From Paralichthys olivaceus (Eukaryota; Chordata; Actinopteri; Pleuronectiformes; Paralichthyidae): a stretch of 64,000 nt of DNA. The translations under genes and the position numbers were made by a program. Each line of letters begins with the position of its first letter. Position 1 is the stretch's first letter. The notes beneath the pieces are model-generated. The model saw only the letters and a program-made list of their open reading frames with translations, did no database searches and was not told where the DNA came from. The stretch is taken from NCBI RefSeq assembly GCF_024713975.1, contig NC_091094.1:23212501-23276500 (forward strand), in the 5' to 3' direction. Positions 1-13,194 of the stretch are shown here, piece after piece.

Positions 1-2400
1 AAAGACGATTAACGTTGTTTCCAACCATAAAGGCTGCCCCTGGGTTTATTTCTATAAATGAAAACACTTGAATTACATTCATAACAAGAAGATTGTCCCC
101 CATCAGTTGCACAGCAGAAGGCATTGCGCAGACCCTATGTCAGTTCTCAAATGGGGGTTCATGTTACATTGCCAGGGAGGCCATGAAAAGTTTCCACATT
201 TGGCCATTAAAATGATTATGATATGGAGATATTCTGTGTGACATAGTGAAAATGTTTTTAATTCATGTTGAATATCTTTTTAAGACCTTGCTTGTGTATT
301 GTTCTTTCATATAAGTAACTAGTTGTGTAAAAATGGCTACATGTCAAGGACATATATGTGGTAGCTCCCCCAATAAGATAAAAATTGAAATCCTCTGCCC
401 TGAGCAACAAGATAAAAATGTTAGTGGGTGGAAAATGTTCTAGAACCAGAGGCTTTAAATTATCGTATTCTGGGGACAATTATAATCATATCTAAGAAAA
501 CAATAACAGCATATTAACAACAAATGAAAGGTTTGTTAATATGAAATACTTCCAAATACACATTTGGACAATCAAGTCATTGACACTGCCTATGTCTCCT
601 ACATCCTCGGCCAGTTTGTCATTTATGATTGGCTGAAAAGACCGGAAGCTTAATGTGGATCTTAATTAGTTGGATGTGTTTATTCTCACTCACTCCAGCT
701 GCTGTGTTGTTCTCTAAGTTGCTGGATTAATGAATCATCAGTACTCACTGTTTCATTGCTCTGCTGAAAACTCGTTGGCAATATTCGCTCCGTGATTTGC
801 ATCAGCGATGTTTGTGTTTTCATGTAGCAGGTGTGATAACTACAAAATGACCAAATGACAGTGCCTGTAAATGTAAATGTATATAGTTGCATTTGTGTCA
901 AGTATGTTTGAGATCATGATGTTATGTGAGGCTACGTATCTCACAGGCCCTTTCAGACTTAACACATAACACACATATGTATATACTTGTATATACACAC
1001 TACTTGTAATTTTTAAAGTATATTTGACAGCTTTTCTGGTGTATCTACCATTTTTGTAGCCAAGCTGCTCTTTCCAGGAGGCTTTTCATGCAAAGAGCAA
1101 CATGTTTCACATTTTGTGTTGCATGTTCCCCTTGTGTCAAGGTAAAACATACATAATAGACAACACACTGAGTGAGACTGATGTGGAGCCAATAGAGAAG
1201 AGATTTGTTTGGAGGAAACACCATGAAATGATCAATAAAACAGGGAAGTGATTAGTGGTAAACACAAATACATTGAATGTTGTTGTCTTTTTATGTAAAA
1301 GGGATTTTTTTTTTTGATTTTTGATTTTTTGATTTTGATTTTTTTGATTTTTCACTCCTACAGTTTGATTGCTCTGGTTTGAATCAGCAGATGAGTTTGT
1401 AAACTGGGGAATGTTTGTCTCACTGTCTGGTGTCTTCTCACGCTGAGAAAAATCTGAGTAAAACTAAATGCAATGCTAAGAACAACATGAGAACTTTTAC
1501 TGTTTAGTTGTCAGATCTGTGAAACCAAGCACTTAGTATTAGGTACCTCTCCTCTGTCAAGTAAAGATTCTAATCATTACGTGCTCAATGAGTTACTAAG
1601 ACATTTAATCACACCATGTTACACCCTTCCACTTCAGTCACATCAATATGACAACTTTGAAGCACTCTTTCTTTGTGGAAGAAAAGAAAATAACTAGAGG
1701 CACTTGTTAAAGTCATTTGTTATTATAATTTGTATTATTGATTTTTTTTTTTTTTCACATTTTGACCCCAATCAAGTCAAGAAAAGAAACCGTCTCTCTC
1801 CTCTCTGGTGATGATGCATTGCTAAATTGCATTGTTAGCATACTTGCTTAATGTCTTTCAGAACTAGAAAATAATTGATTAAAATTATACAATTTTCACA
1901 GTGCTGGGACTTTGTAAACAACGTCTGTGTTGAAGAAATGGTGGACCAGAACAAAGAGTACAATATGCTTTGTGGGGGGTGGATGTGAGCTTGGAAGTAT
2001 CTACAGAATGAACACTTCATGTGCTCTTACAGCCATTTGAGGGCAATTTAAAAAAAAAAAACTATTTTCTATGAAGAACACAACACAGCTTCTGAGCCAA
2101 TTAAGTTCCTATGTAGCTCTGAGCATTTAAGTGCATACACTATCACGCGTCAAAAGCTGGAGGCATGTCACAGCAGGACTGCTTTGGTTCATTCATGGCA
2201 TCACTGAACCAAGTGGAAGCGCATGACATGAGAGACCAGTTGATTACTGTCTCAATGTTCTCTGTGCTCTGAAAACAAGACTGATCGCTTCAGACCTCGA
2301 TCATCTCTACACAGCAGTAGCTCCCAAATGGTGTGCCACAATACACTGGTGGGTAAGTACAGGTGTACTATGGGATGTTGTTATTGCAATATACGGCTAT
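1..2400. other. intergenic DNA, no gene seen
   Basis: AT-rich single-copy-looking sequence. The short open frames have no recognisable domain, no splice structure and no codon bias. Notable content is a T-rich imperfect tandem of GATTTTT-like units at about 1308-1352 and T or A homopolymers near 1742-1756 and 2050. I see no promoter, RNA gene or recognisable transposon end. Confidence 0.6.
1308..1352. repeat. simple repeat, GAT(n)-type T-rich tandem
   Basis: Imperfect repetition of GA followed by 4-13 T. It behaves as a low-complexity tract and shows no other feature. Confidence 0.8.
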
Positions 2401-2849
2401 TCAAAATGTTATGGATGCATTTTTAATTTGCTACATCAGTACATTCATTCAACCTGTCACATATCAAAAGGTCAGAATGACAGCAATGAAATGAATCGAA
2501 ATCCATGTAGAAATCACCAGTGCAGGCAGCTAAAGAGAATACTTTCAGTAGACAATATCACAAAGGCTGTCTTAAGGCTTCAGCTGGACCTGGGATGTCT
2601 ACATCCCACAGCTCTCAGAGTGTTAAGAGAAGTTGGCTAATGCTAACATGGTGCCAAGCGTGCTGATGAAAATACTAGGAAGCCAAACAATCCCTCCCAT
2701 CTTGAGAGAAACTTCAAAAGACTGCAGGATTTGAACCAGAGGCAGCAAAAATGTTTGTTGGGTTTTGTGAAAGTGTCTGATGAGCTGATGGAGGTAAGCT
2801 TTGTGCAGGTGAGGTGTATAACAAAGCAGAACTTTGCCTGAGGTGCTCA

Positions 2850-2995
2850 TGAGGCTGTGCAGATGGTGAGTTTCATCAAATCAAGGGCCCTGAAGTCTCA
2901 CCTCTTGGAAGCTGATCAACAAAACAGTTTCCTCCAAACAGAGGTATGTTCCCTGTCATGGGAGAAAGTCCTGTCCCATCTTGATTGCTAAGAGG
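2850..2995 (+). pseudogene. decayed hAT-superfamily transposase fragment (ZBED/Charlie-like)
   Basis: Conceptual translation of roughly 2850-2990 reads VSFIKSRALKSHLLEAD and then LQTEVCSLSWEKVLSHL before a stop. This resembles the segment of hAT/ZBED-type transposases and their domesticated relatives that has VNFIKSRxLNxRLF followed by LHTEVRWLSRGKVLxRL. The conserved RW is degraded and the frame is interrupted soon after, so this is a dead fragment. Sequence immediately upstream (about 2620-2840) may belong to the same relic, but I cannot align it by eye. The family call is from memory of the motif, not from a search. Confidence 0.45.
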
Positions 2996-5413
2996 GAAGC
3001 TAGTGAGGGATGTCCTGTTATTACATTATTGTATGTAATTGTGTCATATGTTCAGCATTTTATTACATTATAAAAATGATAAGACATTTTAGGTTGGTCA
3101 AGTTTTATGACATTTACTTATACTTTATAAAAAAATTCAGTGTCCATTTAGTAACTGTTTCCTTTCTAATCTTATTAAGTGAATTCTATGGTGAAGTTGT
3201 GCTTGAGAAATCTCAAAATCCCTTTGCAAGGACTGGCTTGACAGGAAATGGCAAGAATCCATGCAATGTGCAGTGGTGCTTGGTGAAGCCTTATCAAGCT
3301 CAGTTTAAAAACACAGGAACATGAATTAGTGCTATATAAAACAAGAGATTCAATAAATGTATCCTGACTAAAGCTACACAAGAAAACCTTCTAGTAAAAT
3401 GTCCCCTTTTGAATTCAGGCAAAATGTCTCCAGACACTTATAATTAACATGGCTCAACATGTTATCAGAAACAACCAGAGGCTAGTTTCAGTGTCTGCAT
3501 GATACATTAGTGAAGAACCATAAACATGTCTTGTGTTGAGTTTCAGAGGACATGCTCCAAGACTTCTCACCAGCACCAAAATATGCGCTTGAACTCTGCT
3601 GGCCTGAAAAGCTATCCATTCATTTCACTTTGGTGGTATGTTTCCATGCTTTTGGAATGTAATCGGAGCAGGCTGATGCAAGACTTGCTGACAGCTTCAT
3701 TAGTTGTGCCAACTTCTTTCAAATTAATCTGTGGCTGTGCATATCTTTCATCTTAAATTAAAAGGTGAGAAATTGGGAATAGCAAATAGATTCTGGATGA
3801 TCAGATAGTATGAGATGCTCATTCAAACTAATGCTCCAAATTAAGGGTTCTGCATTGCTCTTAAAATGTAATTGCTTGAAGAGTCAAATTGGGTTTTGTC
3901 AAAGAGCCGAGGCATGACCTGATTAACTGATTCATTATTTCCTAAACACGACACTTAATGAGATTGTCCTCATTGAAAGAGACAGCCGCTCTCCCCCTGT
4001 GAGAGTAGCATGGGTTCTTGTCAATAAGGGATGTTGTTAGTGTACAAGCATGAGCAACCTAAAGGTTACACATAAGGTTTTCATTAGATTCCCCTATGTC
4101 AAAGATATTTGGGCCATATGCATGTCACACACATGGCCCATGTAGATCTTAGAGAGGGATATTTGCTGTGGTTGGCACAGTTACATAATTACCTCATATT
4201 AGCTTTTACCCAAGTTAAAAATCAGAATAGTACTGGAGGCCGCTGTCATTTAATTCAGTGCTTTTGCAATTCATCTTAATGTGAACTGGGGACTTGTGGG
4301 CCCTTGCTTAATGTCACATAGCTAGCTAGATATTCTTTAAAAGGTTGCAATGAAGATGTGAAAAGCTGGGGACAACACATTATGGCCGAAGTCATTTGCC
4401 TCCACAGGCCATCATGTGCAGCCAATAGGCCTGCCCCTATGTGCAGAAAATATGAACTGGCCTATATCTTGATGAATTGAAAACCTCTGACACAAAACAC
4501 TTCACTTACTTAAGCCTGTTTTGTCTGGTTTACACCCTCAGTAGACAATCTTCTTTTTGGAGGGCATAGAACAAAAACAGATGATCACAAACAGAAAATA
4601 ACAACATTTTTGGTAATGATTATGCTTTGTACAATGAGGGATAATCTCTATGGTTTCACATAGAACAGTGCCCTCTGTAAAGGAAGGGCCGAGGACCCTG
4701 GTGACAGAGCTACATAGCTGCACTATTTACATCTTAAAGCCTCCTCTCCAGTTTCTACATTATGCCTCTCAGCGTACATCTGCTGTGACTCTTCTCCTGC
4801 AAATTGTGATAATTCACTCATTCAGACAATAGATTTATTAATGAGCAACACAAACAAATCAAAACACCACAAGACCAGTTATGTTTTGTAATTGAAGCTT
4901 AGTAGACATAAGGATATTGTTTTCAGTCTTAAACATCAATGTTATTTTTTTACTTATATTTGTCCCATCATACCAGTATTGGACTATGCAGAGGCTGAAT
5001 ATCTGGTAGAGCTGCATACACAGACTGGCCTAACACAGAATAAGCAGCAGGCCGGCACCACTATGGGCCTAGAGACCGAATCTGGTACAATTTGATCAGG
5101 ACAATGTTGTGTATGCTGGTCAGCATCAGGATAAATTGTAACAGTTTCCTTTGGGTCCCCCAAAGAGATGGCAGTTGCCAGTCATCGTGTGGAAAGTACA
5201 AGGAAGTGTATTCTGGGTTGAAGCTGTCGCTGGCTCAGTGGACTACTGCAACTGCTCCCGTCTTGTAGAGACCATCTTTATGAAGGTGTGCAAAAGTACT
5301 GCAAGAACGCAAAAAATATGCTATGAGATATTAAATCATCCTTGTAGACAACCCTCATCCAACGGTGACAGGAGGTCTGTGCTTCTGCAAGGGATGGAAC
5401 TGCATCAGGTTTC
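2996..5413. other. intergenic DNA with a possible conserved non-coding stretch
   Basis: No supported gene. The part from about 3780 to 4450 is unusually complex (no homopolymers, many ATTA and TAATTA-like words, balanced composition) compared with its surroundings. That is the texture often seen in conserved non-coding elements. The open frame ending at 5459 runs into a transposable element and is not a gene. Confidence 0.4.
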
Positions 5414-5421
5414 CTCTACAA

Positions 5422-5951
5422 CAGGGGTCACCAACACGGTGCCCGCAGGCACCAGGTAGCCCCCAAGGACCACATGAGTAGCCCGCAGGCCTGTTCTAAA
5501 AATAACACAATTCACCAGTGAGCTGCGTCTAAAATTTGATATGCATTTCTAATTAAATGTAATTACCATCAAATTTTTACACTCATATTGAAGTTGACTA
5601 TTGACCATGATTTGTTAAAAGGGTTTGTCAGTAGCTAGTGAAAATGGGCCATTTTTCCTATGAAATGTTTTAGAAGTGATCATCTGAAAATTTAAACAAT
5701 TGCTGAGATTAATAGAAATAAAGTGTTGAATATTGATATTATCTGTTTCCCACCTTGTTAAGTAATTGTTGATAATTATTGAAAGAAATCATTAACGTGA
5801 TCAGTGTATCATTTATAATTAATAATAATATATATCTAAAGGCAAACTGAGCAAATTTGTTATTTCAGAAGAGTGTATCAAACTGGCAGCCCTTCGTATG
5901 ACTCAGTACCCATGAAGTAGCTCTCAGTTTCAAAAAGGTTGGTGACCCCTG
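5422..5951. mobile_element. non-autonomous hAT transposon (MITE-like), complete with target-site duplication
   Basis: The left end begins CAGGGGTCACCAAC and the right end finishes GTTGGTGACCCCTG, a perfect 14-bp terminal inverted repeat. It is flanked on both sides by the 8-bp direct repeat CTCTACAA (5414-5421 and 5952-5959). An 8-bp duplication and CAGGGGT-type ends are hallmarks of the hAT superfamily (Charlie-like). The 530-bp interior has no transposase frame and is AT-rich in its middle, so mobility would have needed a transposase in trans. Perfect duplication and ends suggest a fairly recent insertion. Confidence 0.92.
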
Positions 5952-5959
5952 CTCTACAA

Positions 5960-7380
5960 TATCTACATCAGCTGTATGCACCATATGCCACCCAACACTA
6001 GCTGGCAAAAACCAGGCTTTGGCAGAAAAAACCTTCAGCTACCTCCACATAGCACATCAAATCCTTCGGTGTAGCTTCCAGGCATCTCAGAGCAAAACCA
6101 TGACTGAGTCTTATCCATCCTAAGCCAATAGCCTCAGGTGTGTTTTGTAACTGTTGTCATTGCTTAGATCTTGATGTCACACAACTGTGCAAGTAAAACA
6201 CAAATAAAACCGCAGGGTCAAAACTAATACTTGAAGTACCTGACAGTTCCTCAATACAGAGACTTGCCAAAGTCAATACAAGGGTAAAATATATTAGGCA
6301 AACACTGAGACTGTCAGGAGAGACCTGAAGCTGTTGTTGGTAATTAACACCACTGACCTCATGAAACATTTCTCTTTCCTGGGTGTTGTATTAGATGTGT
6401 ATTGTTTTCATTGAAATTTAATACAGACCAAATAGAATTATTAGGAAATAAAATAATGAACCAAATTCTATTCTACCCTTTAATTCTGTTTATTGGCTGT
6501 GTACTAGGGCTGTCGCTTTTCCCCAAAACTAATTTGAATGAATTTGACAGGGCATGCAATTTGTTTGAATATATTTGAATAGCCTGCTCCATTTTCATAG
6601 CAAAATAACTTTACAATACTGGCTTATTTTACCAATTGGTGAAGAGGGCATGCAATAAATCAAGCCTACAGTGAGCGCCCTCTGCTCAGGGTCTCCACAG
6701 GAGGCTGAATAAGCTTCATCTTTAAATATCTGAATTTTAGCCTTAAAAAGTATTAAACAAACTGAAATATTACACAGTAGGTTTTCAAGATTTTTAGATG
6801 GACTTGACTATGTTAAACATTTGTTTAATGCTACTTCAGTCATGGCAACAGGAAACAGGTAATCGAGTCTACAAACTGCTCGGTCAGAATTTATAGCAGC
6901 ACAATCGGCTTTGCTGTGGAAAAGCACGATATCTACTTTGCAAGATAATGTGGCATTGAGAGGGTTTTACTTGGCTTCTTCGCTCCATTTCCAATTATGG
7001 GGAAGTGTTAGTAGATAAAACCGTCACAGGAGCACAGTCAGCCTATGACTTTGAAATCACTGTACGTGCTAGTGGAGGAAATTCATCGACTGATCATTGA
7101 AGGACCAGAATGTGTTTGGTTTATCACATTACAGAAATCTGTTATATTGAAATAAGTGGATTTGATGGTAGTGCTAAAGGAAAATGTAAAAGCATCTCAA
7201 AAGTGATTAGCTGGTGAGAAGAATATTTCTATATATTTTAAGTTTGGTCATTAGTATTTAGAAATTTAATTATAGGTATGTGAGGGAGGTCGTGTACTCT
7301 GAAAACTCAGCATCGATCAGAGCAGAAGCAGCTGTTGGTTTCAGGCTTAAAACACGATGTAAATGATCTCGTTTCCAGTT
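5960..7380. other. intergenic DNA, possibly old repeat remnants
   Basis: No gene recognised. The stretch starting near 6505 (GGGCTGTCGCTTTTCCCC onward) has the wording of a decayed repeat, but I cannot define ends or a family. The sequence at about 6880-7100 is non-repetitive in appearance and has no coding signature. Confidence 0.4.
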
Positions 7381-7394
7381 GAATTAGAATGTCA

Positions 7395-7545
7395 GGGCTT
7401 GCGGACACTTGTATGACATCACATGAGCAGTATGTGATGTTATTTTATTACACCTGAAGTGTATGTCGCCATTTACCTTAATTGCATCGGATTTGACTGC
7501 AACAATGTTTACCCCTGAAGCTCCAGAAGTGATTTGTGGACTCAA
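7395..7545. repeat. probable dispersed teleost repeat fragment
   Basis: The words CAGGGCTTGCGGACACTTG, ATGACATCACATGAGCAGTA and TCGCCATTTACCTTAATTGC are ones I associate with an interspersed repeat of fish genomes. No second copy lies in this window to prove it. The assignment is therefore from memory and tentative. Confidence 0.35.
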
Positions 7546-8470
7546 ACCACTCAATAGACATAGTGTACCACAATATATTCAATGATGTTTTGTACATCAA
7601 CACATTATTAGATATAAAAAATAATTTGTACACATGCATTTGTAGACATCACATTTGCTTTGACCATCTGTACAGTAAGGAACTGTATATTTTGTTTTGC
7701 TGTATAGGAATGTATTATATAGGTCCAAAAAGCAGTTGCAGACCTGATATTTACACTCAATGACTTCAGAAGCTTGTCTTCTCAACTGGACCCGGAAGCA
7801 GACACAGAGAGGAACGGTTTGTGAATGAACAGAGTTTTTATAATTATAAGCTTTTGGCAGGCAGGCAACAGGCTGAGGGTGAGCAGGAGCGAGGGCAGGC
7901 AAGTTGAGCTCCGGCGACCCTGAGGTACAGGGAAAAAAGAGAATTAGTTGAGGTCACAAAAAACATACAAGCAGATCCTTTCAACTGAAAGTACTATAGA
8001 GCAGCTGAGAGTGTGTACCACAGGAGTGACTGTAACAATCTGGTGACGCATACACACTCACACACATGCACACGCACACAAATACATACACAGGAGGAGG
8101 AAAGAAGGAGGGACACAGAAACAGATTAGCCAAAGCACTTCCACTGCAAAGGTTAGTGACAAAGTGCTCCTCACATACTGCAGCAGCCTGTAGAGCTGAT
8201 GCTGTGATGGAGCTCAGGTGTGATCCAGAGGAAGTAACAAACAAAACAAAGGTACAAGTTCATACAAACAATCTATTATTTTGTAGTTTATTCCTCTGGA
8301 GGTAATCACATAATTTGGTACTTGATGTAGCTCGTAATGACACTTCTAAGCTGGAGTTTTTGAGCAGTGTGCTCCAGTTCTCTCAGGTTGGAGAGATCTC
8401 TTTCCATAGATGCTCAGTTTGATTAAGATCGAGAATCAAAGCCTGCTATGGTTTTTTTTCTTATCCATTC

Positions 8471-8525
8471 CAGTGTTTCCCATTAATTATCTCGACTGTG
8501 GCAGCCTGCAGTTTGTCCTGCCACT
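8471..8525 (+). repeat. dispersed repeat copy A (starts CAGTGTTTCCCATTAATTA)
   Basis: The segment shares the pattern CCAG(T/G)GTTT-CATTAATTA-CTCGACT-TGGCAGCC with a second copy near 61029. CAGTGTTTCCC-type ends are common on decayed hAT-like elements in fish. Only this end is recognisable here. Confidence 0.55.
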
Positions 8526-8529
8526 GTTT

Positions 8530-11500
8530 CATTATAAACCAATGTTTTTTTCACTTCATATATTTACATGTGACATCTTTAACTTGGTGTGTGCAGTACA
8601 ATTAGCTGTACACTCACTCATGCTGCAATGCTACCACATGCTCCTCCTACTGCAAGCACAGGTCCATAACTTCTACCGCCCATGCATACAGTCACCTCTC
8701 ATATGCTGAAATTGTGGCATGTAATGCAATTGTTTCTCTTGTCTTTCACTCAATTGTCTTTGTACCTGTTGCGTGTGACCTCTGTGCCTGTGCGCCCCGC
8801 TACCACCATGAATAAAACGCTCCATTCTTTTGTGCTTTTAGATGTAAGTTTTTAGTCATTCTCTAATTGGAGGAGCCATGACCAGCCACTGAGTACATTT
8901 TACTTAAGCATGCTTTGATTCTTCTGATTTCATTGTGCCCTGCACAGATTCAAGGTACCCTGTGTATGCAACCCCCAATAATGACTGAATATGTAATGTT
9001 TTGCTGTTTCTTTCTTTAAAGGCTGGACTGTGTGATCAAAAACCTCTCATTTCATGTTATCTCTGCAAAAAGCGATAGAGCTACAAATCATGCAGCTGGA
9101 CACTGTTGTGCATTGATCTTAGGGTCCACTTGTATCTCTAATTTCCTTCAATTTGGGTTACATTTTCTTCATGCGTCCATGTCCATGGAGGTTTTGTACA
9201 GTCCCCTGGAGTATTCTTTACTTTACCTCCTCTTCTTAATCAACTCCTCTTTTCTTTCCCTTGTTCCCCATTGTGCACACAATGATACCAAACAGCCCAT
9301 TGATTATTTCAAATAGGATGAATGACAGATGCCTGTGGAACCAATTAGAGACAACAGTCTTCTAACTTATTCATTTATCACCACTGCAACAGAGTGTCAA
9401 TAATTTGTCGAGGTCGTTACTGTAGATTTCTGAGAAATTAGCAAGAATCAGGTCACAGCTTTTTTGTGTCATTGTATGACAAACCTAAGACATGCAGGGA
9501 GAACACAGCTTTGGTGACATGAGGTGTAAGGATGCAAACACTATTGGCCATATCTCTATATCCCCCATCCTTCAAAATAGTATGAAGATAGGTTTTATGT
9601 AATTGAAATTTGAGCCCATCATTAATGGGCTGTCGTAGTGGTGTTATGTAGAGTCCTGCCTGTTGTGGTTATGCTGCAGATTAAATAACACTGTTGACAT
9701 TTGAAAGTCATACATTACTTAAAATATTTACAATCCTGCATGATCTGAGGAGAAAATACACCGAAAGTACTGATGACGCTTCTTTTCATGCACAAAGTAA
9801 CAAACCAATGCAGAGTATGACTTTGTCCCTCCCTTTAGAAATAGAGAGAACAACAAAATCTGTTTGCTACTGGAAGAAGAGAACATAATTAAAAAGTCTA
9901 TAAATGCTCTAAATACAATATAATGGCTCTGTGAAACCTTGTAGGTACAGTAGATTGCTCCTTTTCAAGCTCAGGCAGCCATTATAAGAGTAATTGTCCA
10001 AGCTTAGGACGCTTGCTAACAACTGACTCAAGGCTATGATACAAAACGTCATCAGACTTTCCTTGAAGGACACAAAGCACACTTAGAAACATCAAAAGGA
10101 AAAGAAATGATTTGCGTTATTTTTCTTCCCATTGATTGTTTGCCATTTCTGCTGTGCCTTGCCCTTTTGTTTTACAGTTCCATCAGATCTGTGGTAATAA
10201 CCAATCAATATACTGACTTACACTAATGGAATTGTATTGTCCATAAAAGGAACAGAGGATACATCTGTTTCCTTGTTCTTGGCTCTTCATGCCTCTTCTT
10301 TCCTCATCTCCTCCAAGTCTGAGGGACTAGAAAAAACATCCTTGATGAATATGATTGATCTTCAGGTTGTCTGATGGTGGATGGAGATGAATCAACGCAA
10401 AGGAGCATAAATAGGTCAGCGTAGAGCACCCAGCCTCACTTTAGGGACCTTGAATTCTTTGGAGAAAGTAATGAGCAAGGAACAGATCATTCATAATTAA
10501 GGTAAAAAAGGGTTTGTGTGTATGTGTGGGATGAGTAGTATCTCACAGTTTGCTTATGTCTCTGCTGTTTTAGCTTCTTTAATAAAACATCTGCAACTGT
10601 AAATAATATGAGTTGACTTAAACATTATTGACAAACTGACAAATAGCCTGTCTTGTGACATTGACACAAAACAGCTAAAAAGTGGAACTTGGTTAGTATT
10701 GACTAAAGAATAAACACTAGTGATATACCAGATGAAACCAAAAAATCAAAATTGTATTCTGGAAGCCTGATTTATTTTTACCGAATATGTGAATCAAAAT
10801 TAATGTGTGATTTGCTTGTATCAGATCATAATAGAAAACATTTAGACATAATCTTTTTATTTTTAGATGATGCTGACTGCTACTTTCACCAGCGATGGCC
10901 AATCATATCAGCTGTCAACATGAGTTGATGTCACACCAGGATCAGACTTGTCTGTTTTCTGGTTTAAATGTCTTTGCACAACCAAAGATCATTTGTGACA
11001 AGATTAGATTTCAATCAGACAACTCACGTTCAACCGTTTATTGTTGTAGTAGAACTAGGCTCCGACTCAATCACTCACTGATGGGAAGGACGAGAAAAAA
11101 CGTGGTACCCTCCCGGAGTCTACAGGTGGATGCTGGGGTGGTGGAGGGGCTGAAGCAACTGGTAGTGATACTGCAGCAGCAGTGCGAGCAAAAGGGTTGA
11201 TGGTAAATTTCCTTCGGCTTAGATAGGCTGCCTAATAAGGTGGGTGTGTATAATAGATGATTATTGAGAATGAGGTATGTCACAAACAAATAGCAATGTT
11301 GAAGATTTTTGACATTTTCCGATAATTATATCGGTAGAGAATTTGAATATGAATATTTCAGTGTAGTCATGACATGTGTATTGTTGTTTCTGCTCCTGTT
11401 CTGCCTAATTCTATACATGTGGGAGTAATTGGGTTATAGAGCATCAACTAGAAGAGCATTCACTTCACTGAACAGTATTGTTAGTGTTGTGAAAGAAATC

Positions 11501-12148
11501 CCCTTTAGGCTACATCTAGTTCAAAGTAAACCCTGGATGAGCAGTTGTAATAAAAACAGAACTAGTGATGATTATCATATACATACACACTGGAAATTAC
11601 AAGACTGGATTTTCAGTTGATGGATTGATGTTTGGCTGAATCTTTGAATTGTGGGTAAGATTTGTGCTTCATATTGTCTCTTTTGAGGGTGATTGCATGT
11701 GATCTGCTCAGCAGCTTTGTGGTCTTCGAAAGACTTTATAGAAACGTGTTAACTGACAGCCATTGTTCAGATCCAATCATTACAGCTACCTACATGAAGT
11801 ATGCAAATCGCTGGATACAGAAGATGTATGAGAGCTGAAACGCAGTATAAGCTTCAGTCCAGCGGGGACTGTGATATAAGATATGATGGTCAAACTAATA
11901 AAAACAGGATCAGTGTGGAGCGACACAGGAGCAACTCACACTAAGAAAGTCTTTCGATTGATAAGATCGTTGAGACAGTTCTGTGAAATATTTGAACATT
12001 TAAATAATTGTAATTGCTGCTGCTTTTTCTTTTATTGTTTTTTGTATTGATGTACCTTGGTACCATTGAAATTGGGGCTTCTACCTCATGCGTCTCTATT
12101 TAAATAATAGATGATGTTTAAAAATGAACCTGTTGCTCAATAGTTTTT
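8530..12148. other. intergenic DNA, no gene seen
   Basis: Scattered short frames without domain signatures. The interval from about 9950 to 10240 is complex and non-repetitive and could be a conserved regulatory element. The segment at 11030-11290 (GC-richer, with a run of CAG/CTG near 11170) has open frames on both strands, but neither protein is recognisable. Confidence 0.4.
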
Positions 12149-12450
12149 ATGGTGAATCATATCAGAAGACCAAGAAGAAAAGCTAAAGGCAAAATCAAGG
12201 TCCTTGTGAGTGAGGTGGAGCTGAGGAAATTCATAGTTTGGTGGCCATGGTGGTATAAGGAACAAAAGAAAATGCTCTGGCATTGTGTTACTACTGCAGT
12301 AAATGTGGTGAGTGCAGATAGGACAAGTGGTTGGATTTATAGGTAAAATGAAGTAATTGCTTTGCACGTGACTGCTACTGATGGTGGTAAGGAGACACAG
12401 GAGCTGTCACCGTTGGAGACAAGAAGGCCTCTATACTTGTGGAAACCAGT
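12149..12450 (+). pseudogene. decayed Myb/SANT-like DNA-binding domain fragment (transposon accessory or MSANTD-like)
   Basis: One frame reads KIKVLVSEVELRKFIV and then LWHCVTTAVNVVSADRT. A shifted frame continues as a KWLDL-like block and ATDGGKETQELSPLE. The order matches Myb/SANT-like proteins encoded by PIF/Harbinger elements and their domesticated relatives: a LVxEVExRK helix, a W-xxVTxAVNAVS-x-xRT helix, a KKWSDxKV helix and a TGGGxxxxLTPxE linker. At least one frameshift and several stops are present and there is no intact start-to-stop frame, so it is a pseudogene fragment. The assignment is by eye. Confidence 0.5.
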
Positions 12451-12954
12451 GTGCGTGGCATTATGTTGCAGAGGAGTGACATAGACATGGTTGAGACCAA
12501 ACGACCCAGGTGAAACACTTTTACAGAATATACAAACACATAGAAAAGTACAATGGATTCATATATTTTCATTCTCCTTCACAGTCAATGAGAGCAGTAG
12601 GTGGCATGGAGGTCCTAGGAACAAGTTCGCTATGGAGCATTTGACCATACCCAATACCAGATTGTCCTGTGTGCATGGCACCTATGCCCACATCCTGACT
12701 GAAGTTGTGCTAGAGAAATAAAGAGACACCATTTACCCCCAGACACAAAACTAAGGAGATGGCTATGGACCCTAGATCAGTGGGAGATCATACTCCTGTG
12801 TTCATACATGATACACATATAAACCAGGTCTGCTCGTACAAGTATTGAGGTGTTCACTTGAATGTCACCTTCAGCTGGAAGGTCCATGTTGAAACTCTGT
12901 GTTCTCATTTACAGCAGAGACTAAACTATTTACTATTTAGACTCAGAGGGCAGA

Positions 12955-13130
12955 GTTGTAAAGTAATGAAATACAAATACTTTGTTACTGTACTTAGATT
13001 TTTCAGGTATCTGTAATTTACTTGAATATTTATTTCCCTGATGACTTTTTACTTTTACTCGCTACATTTGGATACAAATATCTGTACTTTGTACTCCTTA
13101 CATTCTCAAAATTGATTTTTTTAAAAAATG
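12955..13130 (+). repeat. dispersed teleost repeat fragment (AATACAAATACTTTGTTACTG type)
   Basis: The block contains AATACAAATACTTTGTTACT, GACTTTTTACTTTTACTC and CAAATATCTGTACTTTGTAC in order. I recognise this word order as an abundant interspersed repeat in percomorph genomes. It abuts the ribosomal fragment that follows. Confidence 0.6.
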
Positions 13131-13194
13131 CTTTTACACATGGAGCACCTCTCGCTGACCTGCTAACCCCCTAACCCTAACCCGCCTCGGGGTG

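Noticed and set aside
2728..2738. GGTTCAAATCC on the minus strand, like a tRNA B box
   Set aside because: No A box, no acceptor or anticodon stem can be folded around it, so it is not a tRNA gene.
10895..11290. Overlapping open frames on both strands near 11.1 kb
   Set aside because: Neither translation shows a recognisable domain or splice structure; possibly a repeat but unsupported.
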